64,000 nucleotides of DNA from contig NC_018027.1 in the NCBI RefSeq assembly GCF_000266905.1, positions 3,286,001-3,350,000 on the forward strand, given 5' to 3'. A program made the position numbers and the translations under genes. Source of the stretch: Mycolicibacterium chubuense NBB4 (GTDB lineage Bacteria > Actinomycetota > Actinomycetes > Mycobacteriales > Mycobacteriaceae). This document shows positions 8,369-18,506 of this stretch, one piece after another. The notes beneath the pieces are model-generated. The model worked only from the letters and a program-made list of their open reading frames with translations. It was not told the DNA's origin and made no database searches. The stretch's first letter is position 1. The number at the start of each line of letters is the position of its first letter.

Positions 8369-9187
8369 CTAATTGTTGCCCCGGTTGAACTGGTTGAAGC
8401 CGCCGTCGTTGCCGGCGCCCGAATCCACGGGTGCCGCCGAACCGCGCTGACCCAGTTCCTCGAGCTGAGACTCCAGGTAGGTCTTCAGCCGGGTCCGGTA
8501 TTCGCGTTCGAAGGTGCGCAGCTGCTCCAGCCGGCCTTCCAGCACCGTGCGCTGCTGGTTGATGGTGCCCATGATCTCGGAGTGCTTGCGCTCCGCGTCG
8601 GCCTGCAGCGCGTCGGCCTTCTCCTGCGCCTGCCGCAGCTGGGTCTCGGAGCGGGTCTGCGCATCGGCGAGCATGGCATCGGCACGCTGACGGGCTTCGG
8701 TCACCGTGGTCTCGGCAGTCTGGCGCGCCTCGGAGACCAGTTGGTCGGCCTGGGCCCGCGCGTCGGCGAGCATCTTGTCGGAGTCGGCCTTGGCGCTGCT
8801 GGTCAGGCGGTCGGCCGTCTCCTGCGCCAGGCTGAGCACCTTGGCCGCGCGCAGCGCCGACTCCTCACCGGCGGCGGCAGCCGGTTGCGCGGCGGGCGCC
8901 TCGTAGGCGGGCTGCGGCGTGGGTGCGGGCTCGGGCTCCGGCTCCGGCTCGTAGACTGGCAGAGCCTGCGTCGGCTGGGCCGCGCCCCCGCCGGAGCCGG
9001 CCGAGGCCAGCTCCTGATCCAGCTCGGCAACACGCTGACGGAGGTCGCTGTTCTCCTCGATCAGACGGGACAGCTCGTTCTCGACGAGGTCGAGGAACGC
9101 GTCGACCTCGTCCTCGTTGTAGCCGCGCTTGCCGATGGGTGGCTTGCTGAACGCGACGTTGTGCACGTCGGCAGGAGTGAGCGGCAT
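8369..9187 (-). CDS. wag31: Polar growth protein Wag31 (DivIVA)
   Basis: Cytoplasmic coiled-coil scaffold that gathers at the cell poles and directs peptidoglycan synthesis. It has 272 residues. The N-terminus [20 protein letters not shown] is the DivIVA lipid-binding region, followed by a dimer coiled coil (about 30-70), a variable P/E/A-rich linker (about 80-125) and a long C-terminal coiled coil with A..Q/R heptads to about 250. The start is ATG 9187, with AAGGGGG a few bases upstream, not an earlier in-frame codon. It is known to be phosphorylated by PknA in M. tuberculosis. The preceding 230-base gap suggests a promoter of its own. Confidence 0.97.
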   Translation of the reverse strand: MPLTPADVHNVAFSKPPIGKRGYNEDEVDAFLDLVENELSRLIEENSDLRQRVAELDQELASAGSGGGAAQPTQALPVYEPEPEPEPAPTPQPAYEAPAAQPAAAAGEESALRAAKVLSLAQETADRLTSSAKADSDKMLADARAQADQLVSEARQTAETTVTEARQRADAMLADAQTRSETQLRQAQEKADALQADAERKHSEIMGTINQQRTVLEGRLEQLRTFEREYRTRLKTYLESQLEELGQRGSAAPVDSGAGNDGGFNQFNRGNN

Positions 9188-9416
9188 CGTCTGCCCCCTT
9201 GAAGTCCGGATCGTCAACCGATCACAAAGTGTAGAGCCTTGCTGGAACGTAACTGGCGTCCATCCTGTCACACCAGACCCTACGGTTGCAGAAGAGGGCG
9301 ATAATTAAGACCGAATTTCAACATTCCAGGTCAGCGCCCCGGCGTTCGCAGACGCGCGGCACGCCCATCGCCGCGTGTCGGCCGGAGCCCGAAAAGCCCT
9401 GGTCGGGGCCCAGTTT
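9188..9416 (-). other. Intergenic region upstream of wag31
   Basis: 229 bases without a gene between yggT and wag31. The wag31-proximal part is AT-richer and contains TACACT (minus strand, near 9230), a possible -10 element; no convincing -35 is seen. The yggT-proximal part (9355-9410) has short GC-rich inverted repeats but no clear terminator. Confidence 0.4.
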
Positions 9417-9707
9417 TCAGGCGGCTGCGCCGAATGCCAGCTGCATGCCGATGAAGGCCACGAGCAGCAGCACCATGATCGACAGGTCGAACCGGACGGC
9501 GCCGATGGTCAGTTGCGGGATGATGCGCCGCAACAGCTTCACGGGCGGATCGGTGAGCGTCATGATCACCTCCAGCAGGACGACCGTGGCTCCCCTGGGA
9601 TGCCAGTCGCGGCTGAACGAGCGGATGAACTCGACCACGACGCGGGCGATCAGGAGCAGCCAGAACACGAACAGCGCGAAACCGAGGATCTCGAAGAAGA
9701 GCCCCAC
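9417..9707 (-). CDS. YggT-family membrane protein
   Basis: A 96-residue integral membrane protein with two hydrophobic segments (ILGFALFVFWLLLIARVVVEFI and LSIMVLLLVAFIGMQLAFG) around the conserved DPPVKLLRRIIPQ loop of the YggT family. YggT proteins sit beside division genes in many bacteria and may help assemble membrane or division proteins; their biochemical role is unproven. I start at GTG 9707 because a GGAG/TGAGG ribosome site lies nine bases upstream. The frame could begin five codons earlier. It lies between sepF and wag31. Confidence 0.88.
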   Translation of the reverse strand: MGLFFEILGFALFVFWLLLIARVVVEFIRSFSRDWHPRGATVVLLEVIMTLTDPPVKLLRRIIPQLTIGAVRFDLSIMVLLLVAFIGMQLAFGAAA

Positions 9708-9839
9708 CGAAAGCGACCTCACTCCAGTCAGATGTGACAGTGGAAACAGGCCTCGATACAGGCCGGTGTCGCTTCGTGCCGTTCGGAGCGGGCGGGCAGT
9801 ACTGCGACGCCGTCAGCCTACCCGCGGCGAGTCGGTGGA

Positions 9840-10496
9840 CTACTGGTAGGCGTAGAAGCCCGCCTCGGCGATGCGGCGACGCTGCTCGGCGGTGACGTCG
9901 ACATCGGCCGGCGAGAGCAGGAATACCTTCGTCGCCACCTTGTCGAACGAGCCGCGCAGCGCGAACGCCAGTCCGGCCGCGAAGTCCACGAGACGCTTGG
10001 CGTCGGAGTTGTCCATCGACACCAGGTCCATGATCACCGGGGTGCCGTCACGGAAGCGCTCGCCGATGGTGCGGGCTTCGCTGTAGTCCTTCGGACGCAG
10101 CGTCGTGATCTTCGCCAGCGGGCTGCCCGCCTCGAACAGCTCGGCCATTCCGCGGGGGTCCATCGCCAGTGCGCCGCGGGTGGATCCCCGCATGGCGCCG
10201 AATCGCGGTGGGGTGCGGTCGAATTCACGCGGCGAGCGCATGCGGGGATCGAAGCGCGCGTCGTCGAAGCCAACGGGCATCCCGCCCCGGTAGGCGGCGG
10301 GCTCGTCGTAGTCGCGGCGGCGGTCCTCCCGCGGGTCGTCGTACCCGCGCGAGTAGCCCTCGTCCTCGAACCGGTCCTCCCGCGGACGGCGGTAGCTGCG
10401 GACGGGCCCGCGCTCTTCGTCGTCGTAGTAGTCGTCCTCGTAGTCGTCCATGGGCGCCATACCGAAGTAGGCCTTGACCTTGTGCAGTGTGCTCAT
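9840..10496 (-). CDS. sepF: Cell division protein SepF
   Basis: A 218-residue cytosolic protein that links FtsZ to the membrane; mycobacteria lack FtsA, so SepF is an important partner. The N-terminal [15 protein letters not shown] is the amphipathic membrane-binding helix. It is followed by a long charged linker (about 15-120) full of D, E, R and Y, and the SepF core from about 125 to the end ([19 protein letters not shown], then PVIMDLVSM and [13 protein letters not shown]). ATG 10496 is preceded by GAGGGGTCCTCACA. It follows yggS in the dcw cluster. Confidence 0.96.
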   Translation of the reverse strand: MSTLHKVKAYFGMAPMDDYEDDYYDDEERGPVRSYRRPREDRFEDEGYSRGYDDPREDRRRDYDEPAAYRGGMPVGFDDARFDPRMRSPREFDRTPPRFGAMRGSTRGALAMDPRGMAELFEAGSPLAKITTLRPKDYSEARTIGERFRDGTPVIMDLVSMDNSDAKRLVDFAAGLAFALRGSFDKVATKVFLLSPADVDVTAEQRRRIAEAGFYAYQ

Positions 10497-10565
10497 TGTG
10501 AGGACCCCTCTGGCGGTGGTGAAAGTTCGTGTCGTTCGCAGGACTTGTGGTGGCTCGCGAGAGTC

Positions 10566-11351
10566 CTAAGACTCTGGTGTCTGTGATGTAGGTGTGACTG
10601 CTGTGACTTCTTGGGGTGACGTTAGCGGCCGCGATCCCAATAGCGCGGTACCGACACGCACACAAGTCGAGCCGTGTTTGACCGCCGCCTCGAGGTCACG
10701 GGACATGCCGGCAGACAGGTCGAGGCGCTGACGATAGTGCTGCTGTACCCGCGCCAGCTCCTGCTGCAAACGCCCGAACGCCGCGTCGGGGTCGGCTTCG
10801 CGTGGTGGGACGGCCATCAGCCCCACGAACTGCAAACCCTGCGCCGCCTCCACGGCGCTGCAGAGTTCGTCGAGGCGGTCGGCCGCGGCGACGTCGACGC
10901 CACCCCTGCTTTCATCGCCGTCGAGGCTGACCTGCACGTACACCCGCAGCGGCGCGGCCCGCGCACCGCGAGCGAGCGCGTCGAGGGCGCCCCGGTCCAG
11001 CGCCGCGACGACCTTGGCGCTGTCGACCGAGTGCGCGGCGTAGGCCCATTCGGCGATCGAGCGCGCCTTGTTGCGCTGGATGCGCCCGACCATGTGCCAC
11101 CGGATCCGCTCGCAGCCCGCGACCTCGGCGACCGCGGCGACCTTCTGCGTCGCCTCCTGGTCGCGGGACTCACCGAACGCCTCGCATCCGAGCCGGTGCA
11201 GCGCCACGACGTCGCCGGCCGGGAAGAACTTCGTCACCGGCAGCAGCTCGATGTCGCCGGCGTCGCGGCCGGCGGCCTCGGCCGCGCGGGCGAGACGGTC
11301 CCGGACCCTCGCCAGCGCCTCACCCAGTTCGGCTTCCCGCGCGCCGGTCAC
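10566..11351 (-). CDS. PLP-binding homeostasis protein, YggS/PROSC family
   Basis: A 261-residue alanine-racemase-like TIM barrel that binds pyridoxal 5'-phosphate without known catalysis and takes part in vitamin B6 and amino-acid homeostasis. K41 in the LLPVTKFFP motif should hold PLP. Other family markers are FGESRDQEA, WHMVGRIQRNKAR and HGSTCVRVGTALLG near the end. Translation starts at a GTG that overlaps the pgeF stop as GTGA. The C-terminal 15-20 residues are a variable T/S/P-rich tail. Confidence 0.94.
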   Translation of the reverse strand: MTGAREAELGEALARVRDRLARAAEAAGRDAGDIELLPVTKFFPAGDVVALHRLGCEAFGESRDQEATQKVAAVAEVAGCERIRWHMVGRIQRNKARSIAEWAYAAHSVDSAKVVAALDRGALDALARGARAAPLRVYVQVSLDGDESRGGVDVAAADRLDELCSAVEAAQGLQFVGLMAVPPREADPDAAFGRLQQELARVQQHYRQRLDLSAGMSRDLEAAVKHGSTCVRVGTALLGSRPLTSPQEVTAVTPTSQTPES

Positions 11352-12061
11352 GGCACCGGCTCCAGCCAGATCAGCGAGGCCAGCCGCCCGGTCGGCGCGT
11401 CGCGCCGATGGCTGAACAGAGTGCGGTCCTCGACCGTGCAGCGGGGATCGACCTCGATCGCGCCGACACCCAGCGTGTGTAGTTGCCGGGCGATTCCCGC
11501 CCGCAGGTCCAGCCCGGGTGTGCCCTGGCGCGTCGTCGTCCGGCTGCCCGGCAGCGCCGCATCGACCTCGGCCGCCATCTGTGCGGGCACTTCGTAGTTG
11601 GATCCGCTGACCGCGGGCCCCAAAAGGACCGAGACGTCCTCGACCCGGGCCCCCGCGTCGACCATCGTCTCCACGGCGCGCGCGACGATGCCGGCCGCGG
11701 CGCCCACCCGGCCCGCGTGCACCGCGGCGACGACCCCGGCCCGCGCGTCGGCTATCAGTACCGGGACACAGTCCGCGGTCACCACCGCCAGGCCCAGTGA
11801 CGGCGCGGTGGTGACCAAACCGTCTGTGGCGTCCACGGTTTCACCGCCCCGGTCGACCACCTCGACGTGCGCGCTGTGCACCTGGTTCATCCACACGATG
11901 CCGTCCTCACCCAGCCCGGTGGCGGTGGCGAGGCGACGCCGGTTGGCCGCCACCGCTGCGGGATCGTCGCCCACGTGGTCGCCGAGATTGAACGTCGCGA
12001 ACGGCGCCGTGGAGACGCCGCCCGCCCGGGTGGTGGTCACTCGGCGCACACGAAAGGTCAC
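11348..12061 (-). CDS. pgeF: PgeF/YfiH-type polyphenol oxidase-fold protein
   Basis: A 237-residue protein of the YfiH family (peptidoglycan editing factor, also reported as a purine nucleoside-cleaving enzyme). Zinc-ligand motifs are present: H in WMNQVHSAHV, C in VTADCVPVL and H in AAVHAGRVGAAAGIV. In most relatives the last motif reads HAGWRG; here W and R are replaced (HAGRVG), although the ligand His is kept. GTG 12061 is chosen because it starts 19 bases after the ftsZ stop and the family fold begins right there; earlier in-frame codons lie inside ftsZ. Confidence 0.9.
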   Translation of the reverse strand: MTFRVRRVTTTRAGGVSTAPFATFNLGDHVGDDPAAVAANRRRLATATGLGEDGIVWMNQVHSAHVEVVDRGGETVDATDGLVTTAPSLGLAVVTADCVPVLIADARAGVVAAVHAGRVGAAAGIVARAVETMVDAGARVEDVSVLLGPAVSGSNYEVPAQMAAEVDAALPGSRTTTRQGTPGLDLRAGIARQLHTLGVGAIEVDPRCTVEDRTLFSHRRDAPTGRLASLIWLEPVP

Positions 12062-12080
12062 GCTGCGACCGTACGGCGCG

Positions 12081-13268
12081 TCAGTGGCGCATGAACGGGG
12101 GCACGTCGACGTCGTCGTCGGAGATGCCGCCGTCGTCCCGGCCATCGCCACCGATTCGCACCGTCGCGCCGTTGGTGTGCACCGGCACGCTGGCCGGATC
12201 CGACGGTTCGAACAGCGAGCTGTTCACTCGGCCCGCCTTGCCCGGCGCGATCGGCTGGGTGGCGGCGGCAGGAGCGGCGGGCGCGGCGGGAGCCTCACCC
12301 GTCACCGGCTTGCGGCCCGGGCCTGCCGCGTCGAAGCCCGCGGCGATCACCGTGACCCGCACCTCGTCGCCGAGCGAGTCGTCGATCACGGTGCCGAAGA
12401 TGATGTTGGCGTCGGGGTGCGCCGCGTCCTGCACCAGCGAGGCGGCCTCGTTGATCTCGAAGAGACCGAGGTCGCTGCCGCCGGCCACCGACAACAACAC
12501 GCCCTGGGCGCCCTCCATCGAGGCCTCGAGCAGCGGCGAGTTGATGGCGATCTCGGCCGCCTTGAGCGCACGCCCGTCGCCGCGGGCCGAGCCGATGCCC
12601 ATCAGCGCGGTGCCCGCGGAGCTCATCACGCCCTTGACGTCGGCGAAGTCGACGTTGATCAGGCCGGGGGTGGTGATCAGGTCGGTGATGCCCTGCACGC
12701 CGTTGAGCAGCACCTCGTCGGCGCTGCGGAACGCGTCCATCAGCGAGACCGCCGCGTCACCCATCTGCAGCAGCCGGTCGTTGGGGATCACGATCAGCGT
12801 GTCGCAACTCTCGCGCAGTGCCTGGATGCCGTTCTCGGCCTGATTGCTGCGGCGCTTGCCCTCGAACGAGAACGGCCGGGTCACCACGCCGACCGTCAGC
12901 GCGCCGAGCTTGCGCGCGATCGACGCCACGACCGGTGCACCGCCGGTGCCCGTGCCGCCGCCCTCACCGGCGGTGACGAACACCATGTCGGCGCCGCGCA
13001 GCAGCTCCTCGATGTCGTCCTTGGCGTCTTCTGCGGCCTTGCGGCCGACCTCCGGGTCGGCGCCGGCGCCGAGGCCGCGCGTCGAGTCCCGGCCGACGTC
13101 CAGTTTGACGTCGGCATCGCTCATCAACAACGCCTGTGCGTCGGTGTTGATCGCGATGAACTCGACGCCCTTGAGACCCTGTTCGATCATCCGGTTGACG
13201 GCGTTGACGCCGCCGCCGCCGATGCCGACCACCTTGATCACAGCGAGGTAGTTATGCGGGGGGGTCAT
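12081..13268 (-). CDS. ftsZ: Cell division GTPase FtsZ
   Basis: Tubulin-like GTPase that forms the Z ring. The 395-residue protein has the N-terminal [15 protein letters not shown] nucleotide loop, the tubulin signature GGGTGTG (103-109), the T7-loop region with [11 protein letters not shown], and a variable P/A-rich linker (about 320-350). The conserved C-terminal peptide [10 protein letters not shown] is the binding site for SepF and FtsW. AGGAAAGGGCGAAGCG precedes the ATG. A promoter region of about 190 bases separates it from ftsQ, so FtsZ dosage can be set independently of the rest of the cluster. Confidence 0.98.
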   Translation of the reverse strand: MTPPHNYLAVIKVVGIGGGGVNAVNRMIEQGLKGVEFIAINTDAQALLMSDADVKLDVGRDSTRGLGAGADPEVGRKAAEDAKDDIEELLRGADMVFVTAGEGGGTGTGGAPVVASIARKLGALTVGVVTRPFSFEGKRRSNQAENGIQALRESCDTLIVIPNDRLLQMGDAAVSLMDAFRSADEVLLNGVQGITDLITTPGLINVDFADVKGVMSSAGTALMGIGSARGDGRALKAAEIAINSPLLEASMEGAQGVLLSVAGGSDLGLFEINEAASLVQDAAHPDANIIFGTVIDDSLGDEVRVTVIAAGFDAAGPGRKPVTGEAPAAPAAPAAATQPIAPGKAGRVNSSLFEPSDPASVPVHTNGATVRIGGDGRDDGGISDDDVDVPPFMRH

Positions 13269-13335
13269 CGCTTCGCCCTTTCCTGCCTGGTTGCGTTGTC
13301 TGAACGCTGGAATTCCCGCTGACCGAAACTCTCAA

Positions 13336-13364
13336 TCTCAACTAGAGGGTTAGAGTTATGTCAA
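13336..13364 (-). promoter_or_regulatory. ftsZ promoter
   Basis: On the minus strand a perfect -35 TTGACA (13359-13364) is followed after 17 bases by TTGAGA (13336-13341), a poor -10; TAGTTG nearby is an alternative. The segment is flanked by an inverted repeat AACTCT...AGAGTT. Several promoters are known upstream of ftsZ in M. tuberculosis. The surrounding 100 bases are markedly AT-richer than the genes. Confidence 0.6.
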
Positions 13365-13455
13365 GTTGTTCCGCGCAAACAGAACGGTAGGGTGACCGCG
13401 CGCAGTAGGCCTGCAGGCGCGCCGACGTGTCGGACAGATTTTTTCGCGCGCCGTG

Positions 13456-14352
13456 TCACTTCACGGTCGGCAGGTCCGGGCTGGAGACGTCGTAGGTCTT
13501 ACCCGGCTGGGTCAGCAGCGCGCCCAGCTTGAGCGCCTTCTCCTCGGTGCGGTCGGTGGTCCCCCACACCACGGTGCGCCCGTCGATCAGCGTCAGCGTG
13601 ATCGCCGCGACCGACTGCGCCGACACCCGGCCGACCTGGCTGGCCACCTCCGGCCGCAGCGACGTCATCACCTCCAGCGCGGCCTTGGTGGCCGGATCGT
13701 CGGGCCCGGGGTGCTCGGTGTCGAGGTACGGGACGCCCGGCGGCGGTGGCCCGGTCGCGAAGTCGACGCCGTCCTTGTCGAACAGGTGCACGCCGTCCGG
13801 GTAGTCCCTGACCACGACGGGGACCCGCTCCACGACGGTGATCCGCAGCGTCGACGGGTATTCGCGCTGCACGCGCGCCGACGCGACGCGGCGGATGTCG
13901 GCCACCCGCTCGGCGACCGCGTCGGTGTCGACCTGCAGCAGCGGGGTGCCCGGCGCCACCGCCGCCGCGGCGGTCACCTCGTCCTGGGTGACCGCACCGA
14001 GCCCGGTGACGACGATGTTGCGGGCCGACATGATCGGCGTGAAGTACAGCAGCAGCCCGAGCGCGGTGACCGCGACCGCGATGACCGCGGTCCACATCAG
14101 CAGCTTCAGCCCCCGCACGGCGCCGCGGCCCAGCGTCGCCGTCTGCTGCTGCGGACTGCCGAGGCTGCGCCGCTTGGCCTCCCGGCGGGCGTGCTCGATG
14201 GCCGTCGCCCTCGCCTGGGCCGCCCGGCGCTCCTCGCGTTCCCGGCGGGCCCGTCGCCGGGGGCCCTCGAAATCCTCCGGCGGCGCCGGCGTTTCGGCGT
14301 TCGCTTCGGGTGGGGCTTGCTCACTCGGGCCGGGCGGCGTCTCCTCACTCAT
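13456..14352 (-). CDS. ftsQ: Cell division protein FtsQ/DivIB
   Basis: A bitopic membrane protein of 298 residues in the divisome, partner of the FtsL- and FtsB-type proteins. It has a long cytoplasmic N-terminus (1 to about 95: acidic/proline stretch, then very basic [15 protein letters not shown]), one transmembrane helix (about 96-118), a POTRA domain ([18 protein letters not shown], about 120-190) and an FtsQ-type beta domain. Its ATG overlaps the murC stop as ATGA. The long basic cytoplasmic tail is usual for mycobacteria. Confidence 0.96.
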   Translation of the reverse strand: MSEETPPGPSEQAPPEANAETPAPPEDFEGPRRRARREREERRAAQARATAIEHARREAKRRSLGSPQQQTATLGRGAVRGLKLLMWTAVIAVAVTALGLLLYFTPIMSARNIVVTGLGAVTQDEVTAAAAVAPGTPLLQVDTDAVAERVADIRRVASARVQREYPSTLRITVVERVPVVVRDYPDGVHLFDKDGVDFATGPPPPGVPYLDTEHPGPDDPATKAALEVMTSLRPEVASQVGRVSAQSVAAITLTLIDGRTVVWGTTDRTEEKALKLGALLTQPGKTYDVSSPDLPTVK

Positions 14353-15812
14353 CGCAGCGCCGCCCCGGGTCCGCCCGGTGTGCCGCGATTGGCGTGGAGC
14401 TGCAGCTGCGCGAGGATCTCCTGGCCGAGCAGGGTGACGTCGCCGGCGCCCATCGTCACCACCACGTCACCCGGGCGCGCCGCCGCGGCGACCAGGGCAG
14501 GCGCTGCGGAGAAGTCGGGCACATAGGTGACCGGCGCCGTCACCGCCTCGGCGATGGTGGCGCCGCTGACCCCGGGCAGCGGTTGCTCCCGGGCGGCGTA
14601 GACGTCGAGCACGAAAACCTCGTCGGCGAGGTCGAGCGCACGTCCGAACTCCGCCGCGAAAGCCTCTGTGCGGGAATACAAGTGGGGCTGGAAGACGACG
14701 ATGGACCGCCCCGGCATGTCCTGACGGGCGACCGCGCGCAGCGCCGTCAGCGTGGCGCGCACCTCGGTGGGATGGTGGGCGTAGTCGTCGAAGACCCGCA
14801 CGCTGTTCGCGGTGCCCACCAGCTCGAAGCGGCGGCGCACCCCCTCGAAGCCGGCCAGCCCGTCGAGCACCACGTCGGGTTGCGCGCCGGCCTGCATCGC
14901 CGCCAGCAGCGCCCCCAGCGCGTTGAGTGCCATGTGCCGGCCCGGCACCGACAGTCGCATCGGCCGCGGCCCCGGCTCGCCGCGCAGCCTGATCTGAGCG
15001 ACGGCGCCGGTCCCCTGCTGGGTCCAGTCCAGCAGCGTCGCGTCGAGGTCGGCGCCCTCGTCGCTGCCGTAGCGCAGCACCCGGATGCCCAGCGCTTCGG
15101 TGCGTTCGGCCAGCCCGCGGGCGCCCGGGTCGTCGGTGCACACCACCAGCGCGCCGCCGGGCTGGATGCGCTCGACGAACTGGTCGAAGACCTCGGTGTA
15201 GGCGGCGACGCTCCCGAAGAAGTCCAGGTGGTCGGCCTCGATGTTGGTCACGACCACGGCATCGGGGTGGTATTCGAGCAGGGAGCCGTCGCTCTCGTCG
15301 GCCTCGGCGACGAAGCAGGTCCCGCTGCCCCGGTGCGCGTTGGTGCCGGCCTCGCCGAGGTCGCCGCCGACGGCGAACGACGGATCGAATCCGCTGTGCT
15401 GCAGCGCCACGATGAGCATCGACGTGGTCGTGGTCTTGCCGTGGGTGCCCGTCACCATCAGCGTGGTGTGGCCGGCCATCAGCTTGGCCAGCACCGCCGG
15501 GCGCAGGATCACCGGGATCCCGCGCTTGCGCGCCTCGACGAGTTCCGGGTTGGTCTTCGGGATCGCCGCATGCGTCGTGACCACGGCCGTCGGGCCGCCG
15601 GGCAGCATGTCCAGCGACGAGGCGTCGTGCCCGATCCGAATCACCGCGCCGCGCGCCCGCAGCGCGATCACGCTGCGGGACTCCTTGGCATCCGATCCCG
15701 AGACGAGGCCGCCGCGGTCCAGCAGGATGCGCGCGATGCCCGACATGCCGGCGCCGCCGATGCCGACCATGTGCACCCGCTGCAGTTCCGGCGGCAGGTC
15801 CGCGTGACTCAC
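14349..15812 (-). CDS. murC: UDP-N-acetylmuramate--L-alanine ligase
   Basis: Cytosolic Mur ligase that adds L-Ala to UDP-MurNAc (or UDP-MurNGlyc in mycobacteria) with ATP. Its 487 residues contain the N-terminal Rossmann motif [15 protein letters not shown], the ATP P-loop [14 protein letters not shown], the EADESDGS segment and the C-terminal domain with [13 protein letters not shown] start overlaps the murG stop as GTGA. Part of the ordered series murG-murC-ftsQ. Confidence 0.97.
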   Translation of the reverse strand: MSHADLPPELQRVHMVGIGGAGMSGIARILLDRGGLVSGSDAKESRSVIALRARGAVIRIGHDASSLDMLPGGPTAVVTTHAAIPKTNPELVEARKRGIPVILRPAVLAKLMAGHTTLMVTGTHGKTTTTSMLIVALQHSGFDPSFAVGGDLGEAGTNAHRGSGTCFVAEADESDGSLLEYHPDAVVVTNIEADHLDFFGSVAAYTEVFDQFVERIQPGGALVVCTDDPGARGLAERTEALGIRVLRYGSDEGADLDATLLDWTQQGTGAVAQIRLRGEPGPRPMRLSVPGRHMALNALGALLAAMQAGAQPDVVLDGLAGFEGVRRRFELVGTANSVRVFDDYAHHPTEVRATLTALRAVARQDMPGRSIVVFQPHLYSRTEAFAAEFGRALDLADEVFVLDVYAAREQPLPGVSGATIAEAVTAPVTYVPDFSAAPALVAAAARPGDVVVTMGAGDVTLLGQEILAQLQLHANRGTPGGPGAALR

Positions 15813-16957
15813 CGCTGCGCCCGCCCGTCCCGCGCGACCTCCAGCGCGATCTCGGCGACCCGTTGCGCGGCGTCGCGGTGCCCGGCCAGCGCCGCCGCGG
15901 TCGTCATCGCCGACAGCCGGGCCCGGTCGGTGAGAAGCTCGGCCACGGTGCCGGCCACGAAGTCCGGGGTCAGGTCGCGGTCGTCGACGATCATGCCCCC
16001 GCCGGCCTCCACGACCGGCAGCGCGTTGAGACGCTGTTCCCCGTTGCCGATCGGCAGCGGCACGTACACCGCGGGCAGGCCGACCGCGCTGACCTCCGCC
16101 ACGGTCATCGCACCGGAGCGGCAGATCGCCAGGTCCGCGGCCGCGTACGCGAGGTCCATCCGGCTCAGATACGGCACGGCGACGTACGGCGGGTCGCCGG
16201 CGGCCGGCGTGCGCAGCTCGAGCGCGTTCTTCGGGCCGTGCGCGTGCAGTACCGAGATGCCTTGCCGCGCAAGGGCTTCAGCAGCGCCGGAGACTGCCCG
16301 GTTCAACGACTGGGCGCCCTGGGAGCCACCGAAGACCAGCAGCACCCTCGCGTCGTCGCCGAATCCGAAGTGCGCGCGGGCCTGCGCGCGCAGGGCGCCG
16401 CGGTCCAGCGAGGTGATTGACGCCCGCACCGGCACACCGACGACCTCGACGTGCCGTCGGACGTGCCCCAGCCCCGGGTCGGGGACCGCCGCGAGCACCC
16501 GCCGGGCCCACCTCGCGCCCAGCCGGTTGGCCCACCCGGCGCTGGCGTTGGCCTCGTGGACGACGACCGGCACGCGCCGGCCGGGCCGCACGCTGCGAGC
16601 GGCCAGGTAGGCGGGAACGGCGACATACCCGCCGAATCCGACGACGACGTCGGCGCCGACGTCGTCGAGCACCGCGCGGGTCTGGCGGACCGCCGTGCGG
16701 ATCCGCCACGGCAACCGCAGGAGGTCGGCCGACGGCTTGCGCGGCAGCGGCACCGGCGTGATCAGCTCCAGGCGGTATCCGCGTTCGGGAACGAGTCGGG
16801 TCTCCAGACCGCGCTGCGTGCCCAGCGCGGTGATCCGCACTCCGGGTTCGAGCGCGGTCAGCGCGTCAGCGACCGCCATCGCGGGTTCGACGTGGCCCGC
16901 CGTGCCGCCGCCGGCGAGGACCACGGAAATCCCCCGGTCGCTGGACATCCCCGTCAC
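15809..16957 (-). CDS. murG: Lipid II synthase MurG (GlcNAc transferase)
   Basis: Membrane-associated GT28 enzyme that adds GlcNAc to lipid I to give lipid II on the inner face. It has 382 residues, with the N-terminal [20 protein letters not shown] glycine-rich loop, the [13 protein letters not shown] region, the second loop [13 protein letters not shown], and the UDP-binding [22 protein letters not shown]. The GTG start at 16957 overlaps the ftsW stop; ATG three codons later is an alternative. Confidence 0.97.
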   Translation of the reverse strand: MTGMSSDRGISVVLAGGGTAGHVEPAMAVADALTALEPGVRITALGTQRGLETRLVPERGYRLELITPVPLPRKPSADLLRLPWRIRTAVRQTRAVLDDVGADVVVGFGGYVAVPAYLAARSVRPGRRVPVVVHEANASAGWANRLGARWARRVLAAVPDPGLGHVRRHVEVVGVPVRASITSLDRGALRAQARAHFGFGDDARVLLVFGGSQGAQSLNRAVSGAAEALARQGISVLHAHGPKNALELRTPAAGDPPYVAVPYLSRMDLAYAAADLAICRSGAMTVAEVSAVGLPAVYVPLPIGNGEQRLNALPVVEAGGGMIVDDRDLTPDFVAGTVAELLTDRARLSAMTTAAALAGHRDAAQRVAEIALEVARDGRAQR

Positions 16958-18483
16958 CCGTAACGCTGACCTTCCAGTGTGGGAGCCCTGCGGCCCTGAT
17001 TGCGACGGCCAGCACCATATCGGCCGGACTGCGTCGCCTGCTGACCGCCTCCATGATGCCTTGAGCCGCGGGCCGCGCGGTCGGCCGGACGGGGACGCTT
17101 CTTCGGCGGCGGCTTCTGCGGGGTCTGCTTCGCCTTTCGTCCCGGGCGGGACCGCAACCGGTCACGCAGCACTTCGGTGCGCGTGGGCGCGTACGGCGCA
17201 GGCAGCGGCAACCGCAGCAGCCTGTTGACCCGGTCGTCCTGGCCTGCCCGCAGCGCGGCGACGGCTTCGGGTTCGTGGCGTGCCGCGTTCGCCATAATGC
17301 CGATCATCAACAGGGTGGTCGCCGTCGCGGTGCCGCCCGCCGAGATCAGTGGCAGCTGCAGGCCGGTGACCGGCAGCAGGCCCACGACGTACCCGACGTT
17401 GATGAACACCTGCGCGAGCACCCACAGCGTGGCCGTCGCGGTCAGCAGGCGCAGGAACGGGTCGGCCGAGCGGCGCGCGATCCGCATGCCGGTGTAGGCG
17501 AACAGACCGAACAGGCACAGCAGTCCCGCCGCGCCGACGAAGCCGAGTTCCTCCCCGATGATCGCGAAGATGAAGTCGTTGTGCGCGTTGGGCAGATAGT
17601 TCCATTTCGCGGTGCCCTGGCCGAGGCCGTCACCGAAGACGCCGCCGTTGGCCAGCGCGAACCGGGCCTGCCGGGACTGGTAGCCCATCCCCTGGGCGTC
17701 GGCGCCGGGGTTGAGCCAGGCCTGCACGCGCGCGGAGCGATAACCCGCGGAGACCGCCAGAATGGCGCCCGAGGCGACGACCGCGCCCAGCGAGGTGAGG
17801 AACACCCGCAGCGGCAGGCCCGCATACCAGAGCAGGCCGAGCAGGATCACGCCCATCGACACGGTCTGGCCGAGGTCGGGCTGGGCGACGACCAGGGCCA
17901 GCGCGATCACCGAGACCGGCACCAGCGGCACCAGCATCTCGCGCAGCGAGGCCTGCTCCATGCGCCGCGCCGCCAGCAGGTGCGCTCCCCAGATCGCCAT
18001 CGCGATCTTGGCCAGCTCCGAGGGCTGCATCGAGAAGCCGGCGACGACGAACCAGCCGCGGGAGCCGTTGGACTCCTTGCCGATGCCGGGGATCAGCACC
18101 AGGACCAGCAGCACGATCGTGAAGGCGAAGCCGCTGAACGCGAACCGGCGCATCACCGCCACCGGGACCCGCAGGGCGAGGTAGAACGCGAGAAGGCCGA
18201 TCGCCGTCCACAGCACCTGCTTGCCGAAGACCGCCCACGGCGAGCCGTCCTGGTCGTAGGAGTAGACGCCCGACGCCGAGAGCACCATGGTCAGGCCCAT
18301 CGTGATCAGCAGCGTGGTGACCGCGATGATCAGGTGGAACGAGGTCATGGGCCGGCCCAGCCAGGCCCCGAACCGGGTACGCGGCATGGGGAGCGCGGCA
18401 TCTGCCGCCGGGACGGCTTGCGCCGTGTCGTCGGCGGCCGGGTTGGCCCGTCGGTTCCGCAGCCGGGTCAGGATGTTGCTCAC
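16954..18483 (-). CDS. ftsW: SEDS peptidoglycan polymerase FtsW
   Basis: Polytopic membrane glycosyltransferase of the divisome that polymerises lipid II together with the PbpB transpeptidase. The 509-residue protein has an N-terminal cytoplasmic region of about 45 residues, about ten transmembrane helices, and SEDS landmarks [46 protein letters not shown] and [10 protein letters not shown]. It ends in a long basic tail (about 445-509, rich in R, K, P and G) typical of mycobacterial FtsW. GTG start, 23 bases after the murD stop. Confidence 0.97.
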   Translation of the reverse strand: MSNILTRLRNRRANPAADDTAQAVPAADAALPMPRTRFGAWLGRPMTSFHLIIAVTTLLITMGLTMVLSASGVYSYDQDGSPWAVFGKQVLWTAIGLLAFYLALRVPVAVMRRFAFSGFAFTIVLLVLVLIPGIGKESNGSRGWFVVAGFSMQPSELAKIAMAIWGAHLLAARRMEQASLREMLVPLVPVSVIALALVVAQPDLGQTVSMGVILLGLLWYAGLPLRVFLTSLGAVVASGAILAVSAGYRSARVQAWLNPGADAQGMGYQSRQARFALANGGVFGDGLGQGTAKWNYLPNAHNDFIFAIIGEELGFVGAAGLLCLFGLFAYTGMRIARRSADPFLRLLTATATLWVLAQVFINVGYVVGLLPVTGLQLPLISAGGTATATTLLMIGIMANAARHEPEAVAALRAGQDDRVNRLLRLPLPAPYAPTRTEVLRDRLRSRPGRKAKQTPQKPPPKKRPRPADRAARGSRHHGGGQQATQSGRYGAGRRNQGRRAPTLEGQRYG

Positions 18484-18506
18484 GTCGCTCCTGCCTGTCC
18501 GCGCGG

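Noticed and set aside
11598..13322. Long plus-strand open frame across pgeF and ftsZ
   Set aside because: Antisense shadow; crosses two real genes and the ftsZ promoter.
14310..16610. Long plus-strand open frame across murC and murG
   Set aside because: Antisense shadow of two complete Mur genes.
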